Below are positions 1-6,777 of a stretch of 11,488 nucleotides of DNA, piece after piece. The notes beneath the pieces were generated by a model. The model worked only from the letters and a program-made list of their open reading frames with translations, had not been told where the DNA came from and did not search any database. The position numbers and the translations under genes are program-made. The stretch covers positions 1 through 11,488 of the forward strand of contig DAOWMJ010000041.1 of the NCBI GenBank assembly GCA_030643145.1. The letters are read 5' to 3'. The stretch's first letter is position 1, and every line of letters begins with the position of its first letter. This stretch comes from Candidatus Latescibacterota bacterium (GTDB lineage Bacteria; Krumholzibacteriota; Krumholzibacteriia; Krumholzibacteriales; WJIX01).

Positions 1-35
1 GAATCTTATCGATTTTCCATAATTGGAGAAAATTC

Positions 36-74
36 ACCTGTATTTTAACTTGACCTCGAGATACAAATACAGGT
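36..74 (+). promoter_or_regulatory. Perfect 10-bp inverted repeat overlapping the promoter of the M23 peptidase gene
   Basis: The arms ACCTGTATTT (36-45) and AAATACAGGT (65-74) are exact reverse complements separated by 19 nt. The candidate -35 box lies in the spacer and the right arm ends at the first base of the candidate -10 box. This placement suits an operator for a dimeric regulator or, less likely, a hairpin ending an upstream transcript, since no T-run follows. The arms are seen directly; the regulatory role is inferred. No regulator is identified. Confidence 0.45.
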
Positions 75-79
75 ATCTT
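50..79 (+). promoter_or_regulatory. Candidate sigma70-type promoter for the M23 peptidase-queH pair
   Basis: TTGACC (50-55) and TATCTT (74-79) are separated by 18 nt, about 30 nt ahead of the start codon at 111. A second AT-rich -10-like stretch (ATAATA, about 84-89) could serve instead. A modest Shine-Dalgarno, AGGAT at 98-102, precedes the ATG by 8 nt. This is consensus matching by eye only. Confidence 0.4.
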
Positions 80-110
80 GCTCATAATACGATAAAACAG
101 GATAGATAAA

Positions 111-1505
111 ATGAATAAAACGAATATTAATAAACTTATCGTCGGCATTGTCATCTGCTTTTCCGTTCTCTTTCTATTCTCCCTGGCCATCCTTGTCGGT
201 AATAAAGAAACAGATAAGCATGAAAAGCCTGATGCTCAGGCGAACAAAAAAGGGTTACCTCTCCCTAAGGTTCAGCAATCGCCGGCCCCAATCACTCCGA
301 CTCTTTCTTTTGAAGGTTCCGTAGGCAAAAATATGAATTTCTTCGACCTGATGAGAAGCTGCAATGTTTCACCTCAGAAGATTAATAAAATCGTATATGC
401 CGCCCGGGATCTCTATAATCTGAGAAGAATATATCCGGGCCAGAGCTATAGAATATTTTCCGACACTGCCGGCCTGCCGGAATGTTTTCAGTTCTCTATA
501 AATGATGAAGAATTTCTCGAAATTACAGCGAAAAAGGATACTGTTACCGCCCGAAAACTATCTTATCCTTTTAAAATTCATCGCAGAACCGCTTATGGAA
601 TTATAAAACATTCACTATACGAATCAATCTCCAGGAATGATACCCCCTTTGAGCTGGCGTCAAATCTCAATAATATTTTCCGCTGGGATATAGATTTCTT
701 TCACGATCTGCGTAAAAATGATTATTATCGGCTTATATATGAGGAAAAAGAAATCGACAACCCCTACAAAAAAACAACAATCAGAAAGATCGAAAAGATA
801 CTTGCCGCTGAATTTAACTGCAACGGAGATAAGCACTACGCGTTTCTCTTTAACAATAAGGGCGACATTTATCCGGATTATTACAATGAAAAGGGCAACT
901 CGCTTCGCAAGCAATTACTTAAAGCTCCCCTTAACTTTACAAGAATCAGTTCCAGCTTCAGTTACAGACGCTATCACCCGGTCCTGCATCACTACATGCC
1001 GCACCTCGGCATCGATTACGCGGCCCCAAAAGGTACCCCTATACAGGCTTCAGGCAGCGGAACCATAATCAAAGCCTCCAGAACCCGCGCGAACGGTAAT
1101 TATATAAAAATTAGGCATAACGGAAACTACACCTCATATTATCTTCATCTTAACAAATTCGCAAAGGGAATTAAATCTGGAGCTAAGGTAAAGCAGGGAG
1201 ATGTTATAGGATACGTTGGAAGCACAGGTTATTCAACCGGCCCGCATCTTGATTACCGGGTCAAGAAAAACGGCCGTTTTATAGATCCCAGAAAATTAAA
1301 ACTGCCCCCAGCCAAACCTGTTGACGCTTTGGTAATGCAAGAATTCAGACTTGTAAGAGATAGATACCTCGCCGAGCTAAATAGAATAGCTATCGGCATA
1401 ATAGAGCTGAAAGAATACACCGCTGGGATTAATCCTGCTCAATATGACAAAACATTAATAACCGCGCCATCCATTTCACAAACTCATTCCTCATTAACAC
1501 GTTAA
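111..1505 (+). CDS. Membrane-anchored M23 family murein DD-endopeptidase (MepM/Csd3-like)
   Basis: This 464-residue protein probably cleaves peptidoglycan cross-links in the periplasm. Residues 9-30 form an uncleaved-looking hydrophobic signal anchor. Residues about 74-116 resemble the LysM-like/OapA domain, and about 150-215 the Csd3-type second domain that packs on the active site in this family. The LytM/M23 catalytic domain spans about 276-395. Candidate zinc ligands H298 and D302 lie in HLGIDYAAPKG, and the catalytic histidine H346 in YYLHL. The usual HxH is GPHLD (H379, D381), so the third zinc ligand would be Asp instead of His. The rest of the fold, including the glycine-rich turns before GPHL, is well kept, so I expect an active or near-active enzyme. 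A 70-residue C-terminal tail follows the domain. The gene leads a likely two-gene operon with queH. The family is clear; the precise bond cleaved is inferred. Confidence 0.9.
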   Translation: MNKTNINKLIVGIVICFSVLFLFSLAILVGNKETDKHEKPDAQANKKGLPLPKVQQSPAPITPTLSFEGSVGKNMNFFDLMRSCNVSPQKINKIVYAARDLYNLRRIYPGQSYRIFSDTAGLPECFQFSINDEEFLEITAKKDTVTARKLSYPFKIHRRTAYGIIKHSLYESISRNDTPFELASNLNNIFRWDIDFFHDLRKNDYYRLIYEEKEIDNPYKKTTIRKIEKILAAEFNCNGDKHYAFLFNNKGDIYPDYYNEKGNSLRKQLLKAPLNFTRISSSFSYRRYHPVLHHYMPHLGIDYAAPKGTPIQASGSGTIIKASRTRANGNYIKIRHNGNYTSYYLHLNKFAKGIKSGAKVKQGDVIGYVGSTGYSTGPHLDYRVKKNGRFIDPRKLKLPPAKPVDALVMQEFRLVRDRYLAELNRIAIGIIELKEYTAGINPAQYDKTLITAPSISQTHSSLTR

Positions 1506-1508
1506 ATA

Positions 1509-2114
1509 ATGAACGATAAAAAATCAATCCTGGTACATACATGCTGCGCTTCCTGTTCAAGTTATGTTCTTCCTCATCTTCAAGAAAATTTCCATGTCTC
1601 AGCATTTTTTTATAACCCGAACATATATCCGGAAAAAGAATATTTTCTGCGTTTGGAAGAGACAAAATCTCTCTGCTATCATCTCGGAGTCAACCTTGTA
1701 ATCGGTCCATATAATAGTTCAGCCTGGACAAATGCCATTTATTCCTGCAGAAATCTTCCCGAAAAAAGCAAACGATGCTGGAAATGCTACAATCTCAGAC
1801 TTGATAATACAGCGAGGAAGGCTGCTGACCTTGGCATAGGGCTATTTACAACCACACTATCGGTAAGCCCACACAAGATATATAACCGCATTGAAGAAGG
1901 AGGCAAAAGAGCCGCGGAAAGGTTCTCAGTTGCATTTCACAGTGAGGACTTCAAGAAAAAAGATGGATTCAAGATCAGTGTAAAACGAAGTAAGCAACTG
2001 GGCCTGATTAGGCAAAACTATTGCGGTTGCGTTCTGAGCCTTAAAGAATCAGAGAGAAAGCTGGGGCAAAAAGAAGAAGGTGACAAAAGAACTCCAAACA
2101 AACCCGACATGTAA
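1509..2114 (+). CDS. queH: Epoxyqueuosine reductase QueH
   Basis: This 201-residue cytoplasmic protein matches the QueH (former DUF208) family, which carries out the last step of queuosine synthesis by reducing epoxyqueuosine to queuosine in tRNA wobble position 34. It is the non-homologous replacement for cobalamin-dependent QueG. The sequence opens with the family hallmark VHTCCASC (C12, C13, C16), then FFYNPNIYP and the EE(T)K stretch. It has a CWKCY pair (C90, C93), the conserved LFTTTLSVSPHK segment (about 112-123) and a late YCGC (C172, C174). These cysteines fit the iron-sulfur/metal centre and redox disulfide described for the family. The ATG lies 3 nt after the upstream stop with no clear Shine-Dalgarno, which suggests translational coupling. 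No other queuosine gene is in the window. The last 20 residues are a charged, unconserved-looking tail. Confidence 0.93.
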   Translation: MNDKKSILVHTCCASCSSYVLPHLQENFHVSAFFYNPNIYPEKEYFLRLEETKSLCYHLGVNLVIGPYNSSAWTNAIYSCRNLPEKSKRCWKCYNLRLDNTARKAADLGIGLFTTTLSVSPHKIYNRIEEGGKRAAERFSVAFHSEDFKKKDGFKISVKRSKQLGLIRQNYCGCVLSLKESERKLGQKEEGDKRTPNKPDM

Positions 2115-2181
2115 TCAATATTTTCGTCTTGCCTCTAGATTGATATATGTCGGAAGTTCTTTTAAAAAACGCCACAACTCA

Positions 2182-2212
2182 GTCGGGCTGAACTTGGAAG
2201 CTCAGCCCGGAC
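2182..2212. terminator. Hairpin between convergent queH and ferredoxin genes, possible terminator
   Basis: CGGGCTGA (2184-2191) pairs with TCAGCCCG (2202-2209), giving an 8-bp stem with a 10-nt loop. On the minus strand a run of six T follows about 15 nt beyond the stem, which is farther than in a textbook intrinsic terminator. No T-run follows closely on the plus strand. The location between two converging genes supports a transcription-ending role, but this is inference. Confidence 0.45.
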
Positions 2213-2223
2213 ATGAATCTACA

Positions 2224-2250
2224 ATCGTCAAACGAAATTTCTTCGACGAT
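2224..2250. terminator. Second convergent-region hairpin, weak terminator candidate
   Basis: ATCGTC (about 2224-2229) pairs with GACGAT (about 2245-2250), and an inner CGAA/TTCG pair can form within it. On the plus strand an AT-rich stretch with a six-T run (2265 onward) follows about 15 nt later, just ahead of the ferredoxin stop codon. The stem is short and AT-containing, so it is only a candidate for ending queH transcripts. Confidence 0.3.
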
Positions 2251-2269
2251 ATATTTATTCCATCATTTT

Positions 2270-2443
2270 TTATTCTTCAGCTTCGATAGCGCCAACCGGG
2301 CACACTTCAGCACATGCGCCGCAGTCAGTACAAAGATCCGCGTCTATCACGTATTTCTCTTCACCCTCTGTAATTGCCTCAACAGGACATTCAGGCAAAC
2401 ATGCACCGCAAACAATGCACTCATCCGAAATTACATGAGCCAT
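2270..2443 (-). CDS. Clostridial-type 2x[4Fe-4S] ferredoxin
   Basis: This small (57 residues) acidic electron carrier has two cluster-binding motifs, CIVCGACLPECP and CTDCGACAEVCP. Each has the CxxCxxCxxxCP spacing that ligates a low-potential [4Fe-4S] cluster. Length and composition match classical bacterial dicluster ferredoxins used with 2-oxoacid:ferredoxin oxidoreductases, hydrogenases or flavin-based bifurcating enzymes. An in-frame ATG lies 12 nt further upstream (2455). The ATG at 2443 is preferred because GGAGG sits 5 nt before it and would lie inside the coding region of the longer form, and because MAHVI is a typical start for this family. It lies downstream of and on the same strand as the M16 protease gene with a 96-nt gap, and could be read from its own promoter. 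The partner enzyme is not in the window. Confidence 0.95.
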   Translation of the reverse strand: MAHVISDECIVCGACLPECPVEAITEGEEKYVIDADLCTDCGACAEVCPVGAIEAEE

Positions 2444-2480
2444 TTCTACCTCCATCTGTTCAACTTAAAAATTAACTTTC

Positions 2481-2486
2481 ATTATA
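2481..2486 (-). promoter_or_regulatory. Consensus -10 box ahead of the ferredoxin gene
   Basis: A perfect TATAAT on the minus strand lies 37 nt upstream of the ferredoxin start, in a very AT-rich gap. A TTGACG occurs upstream (2508-2513), but the 21-nt spacing is too long for a normal -35/-10 pair. The promoter is plausible but unproven. If real, it lets the ferredoxin be expressed independently of the genes upstream. Confidence 0.35.
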
Positions 2487-2539
2487 AGTAAACAAAAATA
2501 AAAAGATCGTCAACAAATTTAATCAATTATTTTCAAAAT

Positions 2540-5272
2540 TTAACGCATCTTCATACTTCCGCCTTTTACTCCTTTATCGATCTGAGCATCAGAGGAAGGA
2601 AGCAAATCAATATATAGCATGGCATCAGCGCTAAAATACTCATCAATAATCTTGTTAACACCGCTTAATTCAACTTCATAAATTTCTTTTTTTATTGCCT
2701 GTCCCCCAAAGAAAAAGAGGTTTCTACCAAACGAGAAAGCCTGATTAATACTGGAAAGCCCCCTTCTTGCCATTGTTGAATTTATTCTGTTAATTGCAAT
2801 TATAACTTCATTTTTATCAGGTCGCTCAGAAACAAGTCTTCCTATCTGTTTTTTCATTTCCTCGCGTGCTTTTCCCACATTCTGTACTCTGGTACCCAGA
2901 TATACCGATATAATACCCCCCCCTTTTACTTGTTTTGCACTGCATCCTGTAGAATAAGCCAGCCCTAAATGTTCACGTATTTCACTTTGTACTCGAGAAT
3001 TTAAAATTTCAGACGTTACAAGAATAGCCGCCATCTCTTCAGGATCACACACCGGCGCGGCAAATCCAGCCATAAGATACGCTCCCGACCCGGGCGAAGA
3101 AAATTCATACCGTCCTTTCATATATCTCTCGGGGAAGTGCGGGCAAATGCTATCGGACGATAGTTCCTTCCACGCTCCGTTATCTTCGCCGTACTCCATT
3201 TTATTATTTCCAGCTGAAAATGATGAGAAGAGATCAGACAAAATCTTGATAGATTCACCAGGAAGATCTCCGGATACAAGTGTCGCGATAATATTGTCCC
3301 CTCTAAAATAATCTTTTCTGTATTTCTGAAGCTTTTCCAGGGACATCTTTTCCCAATATTTTTTATCGGGAAAAATCGAATTGGCAAATGGGTGCCGGCC
3401 AAGAAGCTTATGGTAGAAAAGCTCTTTAACCCTAAAAAGCGGGGATCCCGATCTTACCGCAAACTCCATTGCTAACCGCCTTTGAACCACACCGATATCC
3501 GACTGATCAAATTCAGGGTCAAGAATATAATCGATTAAAAGCCTTAAGGCTTCTTCAAAACTCGCGGAGGGCGCCTCCAGGCGGATAAACGAGAATGAAG
3601 GGTTGAGCCGATAATCATCCATCGGTATATATGGATTATCCCCCCATTCAATCCTGGCTCCAAGAAATTCAAGTTTTTGTGAAAGCTCTCCGCCTTTCTC
3701 TGACATTTCCAATAGCCCGTGAAGAGCAATTGATGACCCGGGAACAAAAATAGTTTCCAGACAATTGCGGTTTTTGATCAGTATGCTAAGAGCCGCAATT
3801 TCAGAGCCTCTCCTACGCCTGGCCGAAACAACACACCCATTAGCAAGGGTTTCTATAACACCTTTTTCCTGTTTTATTAATTCGGTAAACCTGCGAGGCC
3901 CATTGCGGACAAGGCACGCGTTATACCTAATTTCTTCAAAAGTCTTTTTTAACAAATCCCCTATATCTTCCCTGTCTACTTTTTCAACCCCCTTTATATA
4001 TTCATTCAGGAAACTCCCTCCCAAAAGACTCATCATCTCCCCATTAAGCATGATATAGTAATGAAATTTTTCACGGTCGAAAGCATCGGCCGACAAATAT
4101 GAGGCGCGCGCTGATTCAACCTGTACACTGCTTGGTTTCCAGCGAGATAATCCCTTGAGTGTCAATGGGATTCCCGAATATTCAACTTCGTTTTCAGTGA
4201 GAGAAGGAAAATGGAATCTAAGGGCAGCAAAACCCTTATGCGCCTCCAGATTTACATGCGGAGGCTGAATCCGCATAGCCTTCAGCTCCCCCATTATCGG
4301 CAGGTTATCACTGGAAAGAATATCGGCCAGAATGATGGATCGGGCAAGATTATTACTATTAATGCCGCCTGGTATCCTGACAAGAATATCAAACCCCGCA
4401 GCAACCCTTTCATCATTCCTTACCGTAATTTCATTGCTCCATCTTGGAATACTGCATGAAGAACCAAAGCCACCAGGAATCTTTGAGGTAACCCTTCCTT
4501 CCCGTCGATCTTTGTTATTACATTTTTCTGTAACTGCCGAAACAGGTGAACGAAAATAATCATCTATCCATTCAAATATAGATTCGCGGTCGAAGCCACC
4601 CATAACAAATATCTGCATATTGGAAGGTTTATAAAATCTACTGTAATAATTCAGAAGCTGTTCCCTCGTCATCTCATTCAAGGTGGCGGGATAACCGAGA
4701 ATAGGTTCAGTCAATCTGCTCCCCCGATAGAGATAATGATCTATTAATCTACCCCTTGCCTGGCCGGGGTTATCCAACGTTCTTCTGATTTCTTCAAGAA
4801 CAATTTTTCGTTCTTTCTCGAATTCCTCCGATGGGAAAATGGAGTGTAAAAGCATCTGGGAAAGAATCTCCAATCCCTCTTCAGCAAGGTCTCTCCTTAC
4901 AAGCATAAAATATATCGTCGTTTCTTTCCGGGTGAAGGCGTTAAGAAACCCTCCAGCATCCTCAACCCAACCACTTATCTGATCCCGGGTGAAACGCTCC
5001 GATCCGTTAAAGACCATATGTTCGATAAAATGAGAGATTCCTCTTGAACGGGGAGTTTCAAATATTGAACCAGCTCCTACTGAGACCGCAATGCAAACAA
5101 CATCCGACTCGGGATAAGGATCGAGAATAATTTCCGGCCCCCCGTCAATAAGCTTCACCTCAGCGCCCTCTTCTTTAGTTCCTGCGGCGCAGGGAGTGAA
5201 AGATTCGCACAAAATAATTCCAAAAAGAAGAATCAAAATCATAAATAATTTAAGGGAATTTTCTTTTTTCAT
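2540..5272 (-). CDS. Exported M16 family (insulinase/pitrilysin-like) zinc protease, two-half form
   Basis: This 910-residue protease has a signal peptide (MKKEN followed by a hydrophobic run to about residue 23, likely cleaved near the CAAG at 28-31), so it should act in the periplasm or outside the cell. The first half carries the inverted zinc site HFIEH (H81, E84, H85), with the third ligand E161 in VLEEIRR, 76 residues after H85 as in the family. The second half (about 470-900) keeps the fold but has a decayed site (HGLLE, 518-522). It keeps the substrate-side Arg/Tyr pair in REHLGLAY (R766, Y773). This is the single-chain clamshell arrangement of pitrilysin/PqqL-type enzymes, which degrade peptides. 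The frame is open to an ATG at 5314 overlapping the upstream stop, but that adds 14 hydrophilic residues before the signal peptide. A GGGGG about 9 nt before the ATG at 5272 is a possible ribosome site. Its place in a redox gene cluster is unexplained. Confidence 0.9.
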   Translation of the reverse strand: MKKENSLKLFMILILLFGIILCESFTPCAAGTKEEGAEVKLIDGGPEIILDPYPESDVVCIAVSVGAGSIFETPRSRGISHFIEHMVFNGSERFTRDQISGWVEDAGGFLNAFTRKETTIYFMLVRRDLAEEGLEILSQMLLHSIFPSEEFEKERKIVLEEIRRTLDNPGQARGRLIDHYLYRGSRLTEPILGYPATLNEMTREQLLNYYSRFYKPSNMQIFVMGGFDRESIFEWIDDYFRSPVSAVTEKCNNKDRREGRVTSKIPGGFGSSCSIPRWSNEITVRNDERVAAGFDILVRIPGGINSNNLARSIILADILSSDNLPIMGELKAMRIQPPHVNLEAHKGFAALRFHFPSLTENEVEYSGIPLTLKGLSRWKPSSVQVESARASYLSADAFDREKFHYYIMLNGEMMSLLGGSFLNEYIKGVEKVDREDIGDLLKKTFEEIRYNACLVRNGPRRFTELIKQEKGVIETLANGCVVSARRRRGSEIAALSILIKNRNCLETIFVPGSSIALHGLLEMSEKGGELSQKLEFLGARIEWGDNPYIPMDDYRLNPSFSFIRLEAPSASFEEALRLLIDYILDPEFDQSDIGVVQRRLAMEFAVRSGSPLFRVKELFYHKLLGRHPFANSIFPDKKYWEKMSLEKLQKYRKDYFRGDNIIATLVSGDLPGESIKILSDLFSSFSAGNNKMEYGEDNGAWKELSSDSICPHFPERYMKGRYEFSSPGSGAYLMAGFAAPVCDPEEMAAILVTSEILNSRVQSEIREHLGLAYSTGCSAKQVKGGGIISVYLGTRVQNVGKAREEMKKQIGRLVSERPDKNEVIIAINRINSTMARRGLSSINQAFSFGRNLFFFGGQAIKKEIYEVELSGVNKIIDEYFSADAMLYIDLLPSSDAQIDKGVKGGSMKMR

Positions 5273-5310
5273 AACAACCAGCCCCCGATGCCATTGTGTG
5301 TTAAAAAATA

Positions 5311-6684
5311 TCATCCAAGGATGTGTATCGCTCTGGAATTTACATCATCTGCAGCCTCAGCGAGGACTTCCGAAAGAGTCGGGTGCGGGAAAATCAGATG
5401 TTCGAAATCCTCCGCTTTCATCCCACGCTCAACGGCGATTATCCCCGCTGATATAAGCTCGGTTGCCTGCGGACCGATTATATGGACACCTCGCAACCTT
5501 CCAGTCCCTTTTTCCGCTATCCACTTGACGAAGCCATCCACTTCCCGGAGTCCCCTCGCTTTGCCGTTTGCGGAAAAAGGGAAAGTGCCCGTTTTTATTT
5601 CAATTTTTCTATCCGAGGCTTCTTCCTGTGTAAGACCAACATGAGAAATCTCAGGAAGAGTGTAAATCGTTGAAGGAACAACAGAATAATCCATCTCAAT
5701 ATCCCGTCCAAGGGCATTTTCCGCGGCGACAATCCCCTCACGTGTCGCAACGTGAGCCAGAAGCAATCCCCCGACAACATCTCCGGCGGCAAAAACCCCT
5801 TTCATATTTGTTTCCATCCTCGCATTTACCTTGATACCCGTATTGACCGTCACAATCCCCAAATCTTCAAGCCCAATATTTTTCATATTGGGAACCCTTC
5901 CAACTGATACAAGCGCCAATTCAGATTCAATTTCTTTACCATTATCAAGATAAGCGATAACACTGCCATCCCCGCAGTCAAGTCTTTCAACTTTTCTGCC
6001 AAGATGCGTTACAACACCCTTTTTCTTCAAAAAGGCTCTCAAAAATCTGCTAATTTTCCCGTCTTCGCCTGCAACAAGCAGCGGAAGCATTTCAACAATT
6101 GTAACCCTGGTTCCAAACGCGCGAAATATAGAAGCAAATTCGCACCCTATAACACCGCCTCCTATTATGAGAAGAGATTCAGGAACCTTGTCCAAATTCA
6201 GAATATCAGTGCTGCTCAGAACCCGCTTGCCGTCAAATTCCATGCCCGGAAGTGCTATCTCTGAAGAACCCGTAGCTATTATAATTTTCTTACCTTTGAT
6301 TCTCCCTTCCCCTTCTATATAAATCTCCCGGTCACTAATTAATCTCGCTGTCCCTTTTACTACATCAACCCCCCTACCCCTCAAGAGCCTTTTAATCCCC
6401 GAAACAAGATCTTCGGTAACCTTCTTTTGATGAGACAAAAGACCCTTCATGTCAATCCTTAAAGAGCCGGTGAGACCCATCTGGTTGCCACCGGCAGATT
6501 GCTCTATCAGATGTGCCGCCGCGTGCATAGTCTTTGTTGGAATACATCCCTTGTTCAGGCAGACGCCACCTAATTCTCCACACTCCACAAGACAGACACC
6601 AAACCCGATCTGGGAAGCACGTATCGCTGCGGGGTAACCGGCGGGGCCGCCTCCAAGCACAATAAGGTCATATTCAACCGTCAA
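5311..6684 (-). CDS. lpdA: Dihydrolipoyl dehydrogenase (E3, lipoamide dehydrogenase)
   Basis: This cytoplasmic FAD flavoprotein reoxidises dihydrolipoyl groups of 2-oxoacid dehydrogenase or glycine cleavage complexes, passing electrons to NAD+. Numbering from the TTG start (457 residues, typical length), it has the FAD site GGGPAG at 11-16 and the redox disulfide GGVCLNKGCIPTK with C42 and C47. The NAD site GGGVIG is at 175-180, the second FAD contact GDV at about 302, and the C-terminal active-site HPTLSE has H434 and E439. These separate it from mercuric and glutathione reductases. The frame is open to a GTG at 6702, but GGAGG at 6691-6695 sits 6 nt before the TTG at 6684, which places residue 1 just ahead of the FAD strand as in relatives. 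Its stop (TGA at 5311-5313) overlaps an ATG of the protease frame. No E1, E2 or glycine cleavage gene is nearby, so the complex it serves is unknown. Confidence 0.94.
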   Translation of the reverse strand: MTVEYDLIVLGGGPAGYPAAIRASQIGFGVCLVECGELGGVCLNKGCIPTKTMHAAAHLIEQSAGGNQMGLTGSLRIDMKGLLSHQKKVTEDLVSGIKRLLRGRGVDVVKGTARLISDREIYIEGEGRIKGKKIIIATGSSEIALPGMEFDGKRVLSSTDILNLDKVPESLLIIGGGVIGCEFASIFRAFGTRVTIVEMLPLLVAGEDGKISRFLRAFLKKKGVVTHLGRKVERLDCGDGSVIAYLDNGKEIESELALVSVGRVPNMKNIGLEDLGIVTVNTGIKVNARMETNMKGVFAAGDVVGGLLLAHVATREGIVAAENALGRDIEMDYSVVPSTIYTLPEISHVGLTQEEASDRKIEIKTGTFPFSANGKARGLREVDGFVKWIAEKGTGRLRGVHIIGPQATELISAGIIAVERGMKAEDFEHLIFPHPTLSEVLAEAADDVNSRAIHILG

Positions 6685-6690
6685 TTCTTT

Positions 6691-6695
6691 CCTCC
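6691..6695 (-). promoter_or_regulatory. Ribosome binding site that selects the TTG start of lipoamide dehydrogenase
   Basis: GGAGG on the minus strand is followed by 6 nt and then TTG. For the alternative GTG at 6702 it would be internal, and no comparable purine-rich element lies upstream of that codon. Confidence 0.65.
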
Positions 6696-6777
6696 AAATC
6701 ACATGAACTAAAAGACAAAAAGATTACATTATTATTTGCCGTCTAACCAATGCTCCATGAATTAACAGACTAAAAAG

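Noticed and set aside
2080..2491. Plus-strand small frames across the ferredoxin gene and the gap after queH
   Set aside because: They overlap the ferredoxin on the opposite strand, lack ribosome sites and show no domain features.
5273..5314. Upstream ATG at 5314 as the protease start, overlapping the lipoamide dehydrogenase stop as ATGA
   Set aside because: It adds 14 polar residues before a clear signal peptide beginning MKKEN. The overlap may be chance, though translational coupling through it cannot be excluded.
5288..5644. A 118-codon plus-strand frame opposite the end of lipoamide dehydrogenase
   Set aside because: It is antisense to a well-supported gene and has no domain signature or ribosome site.
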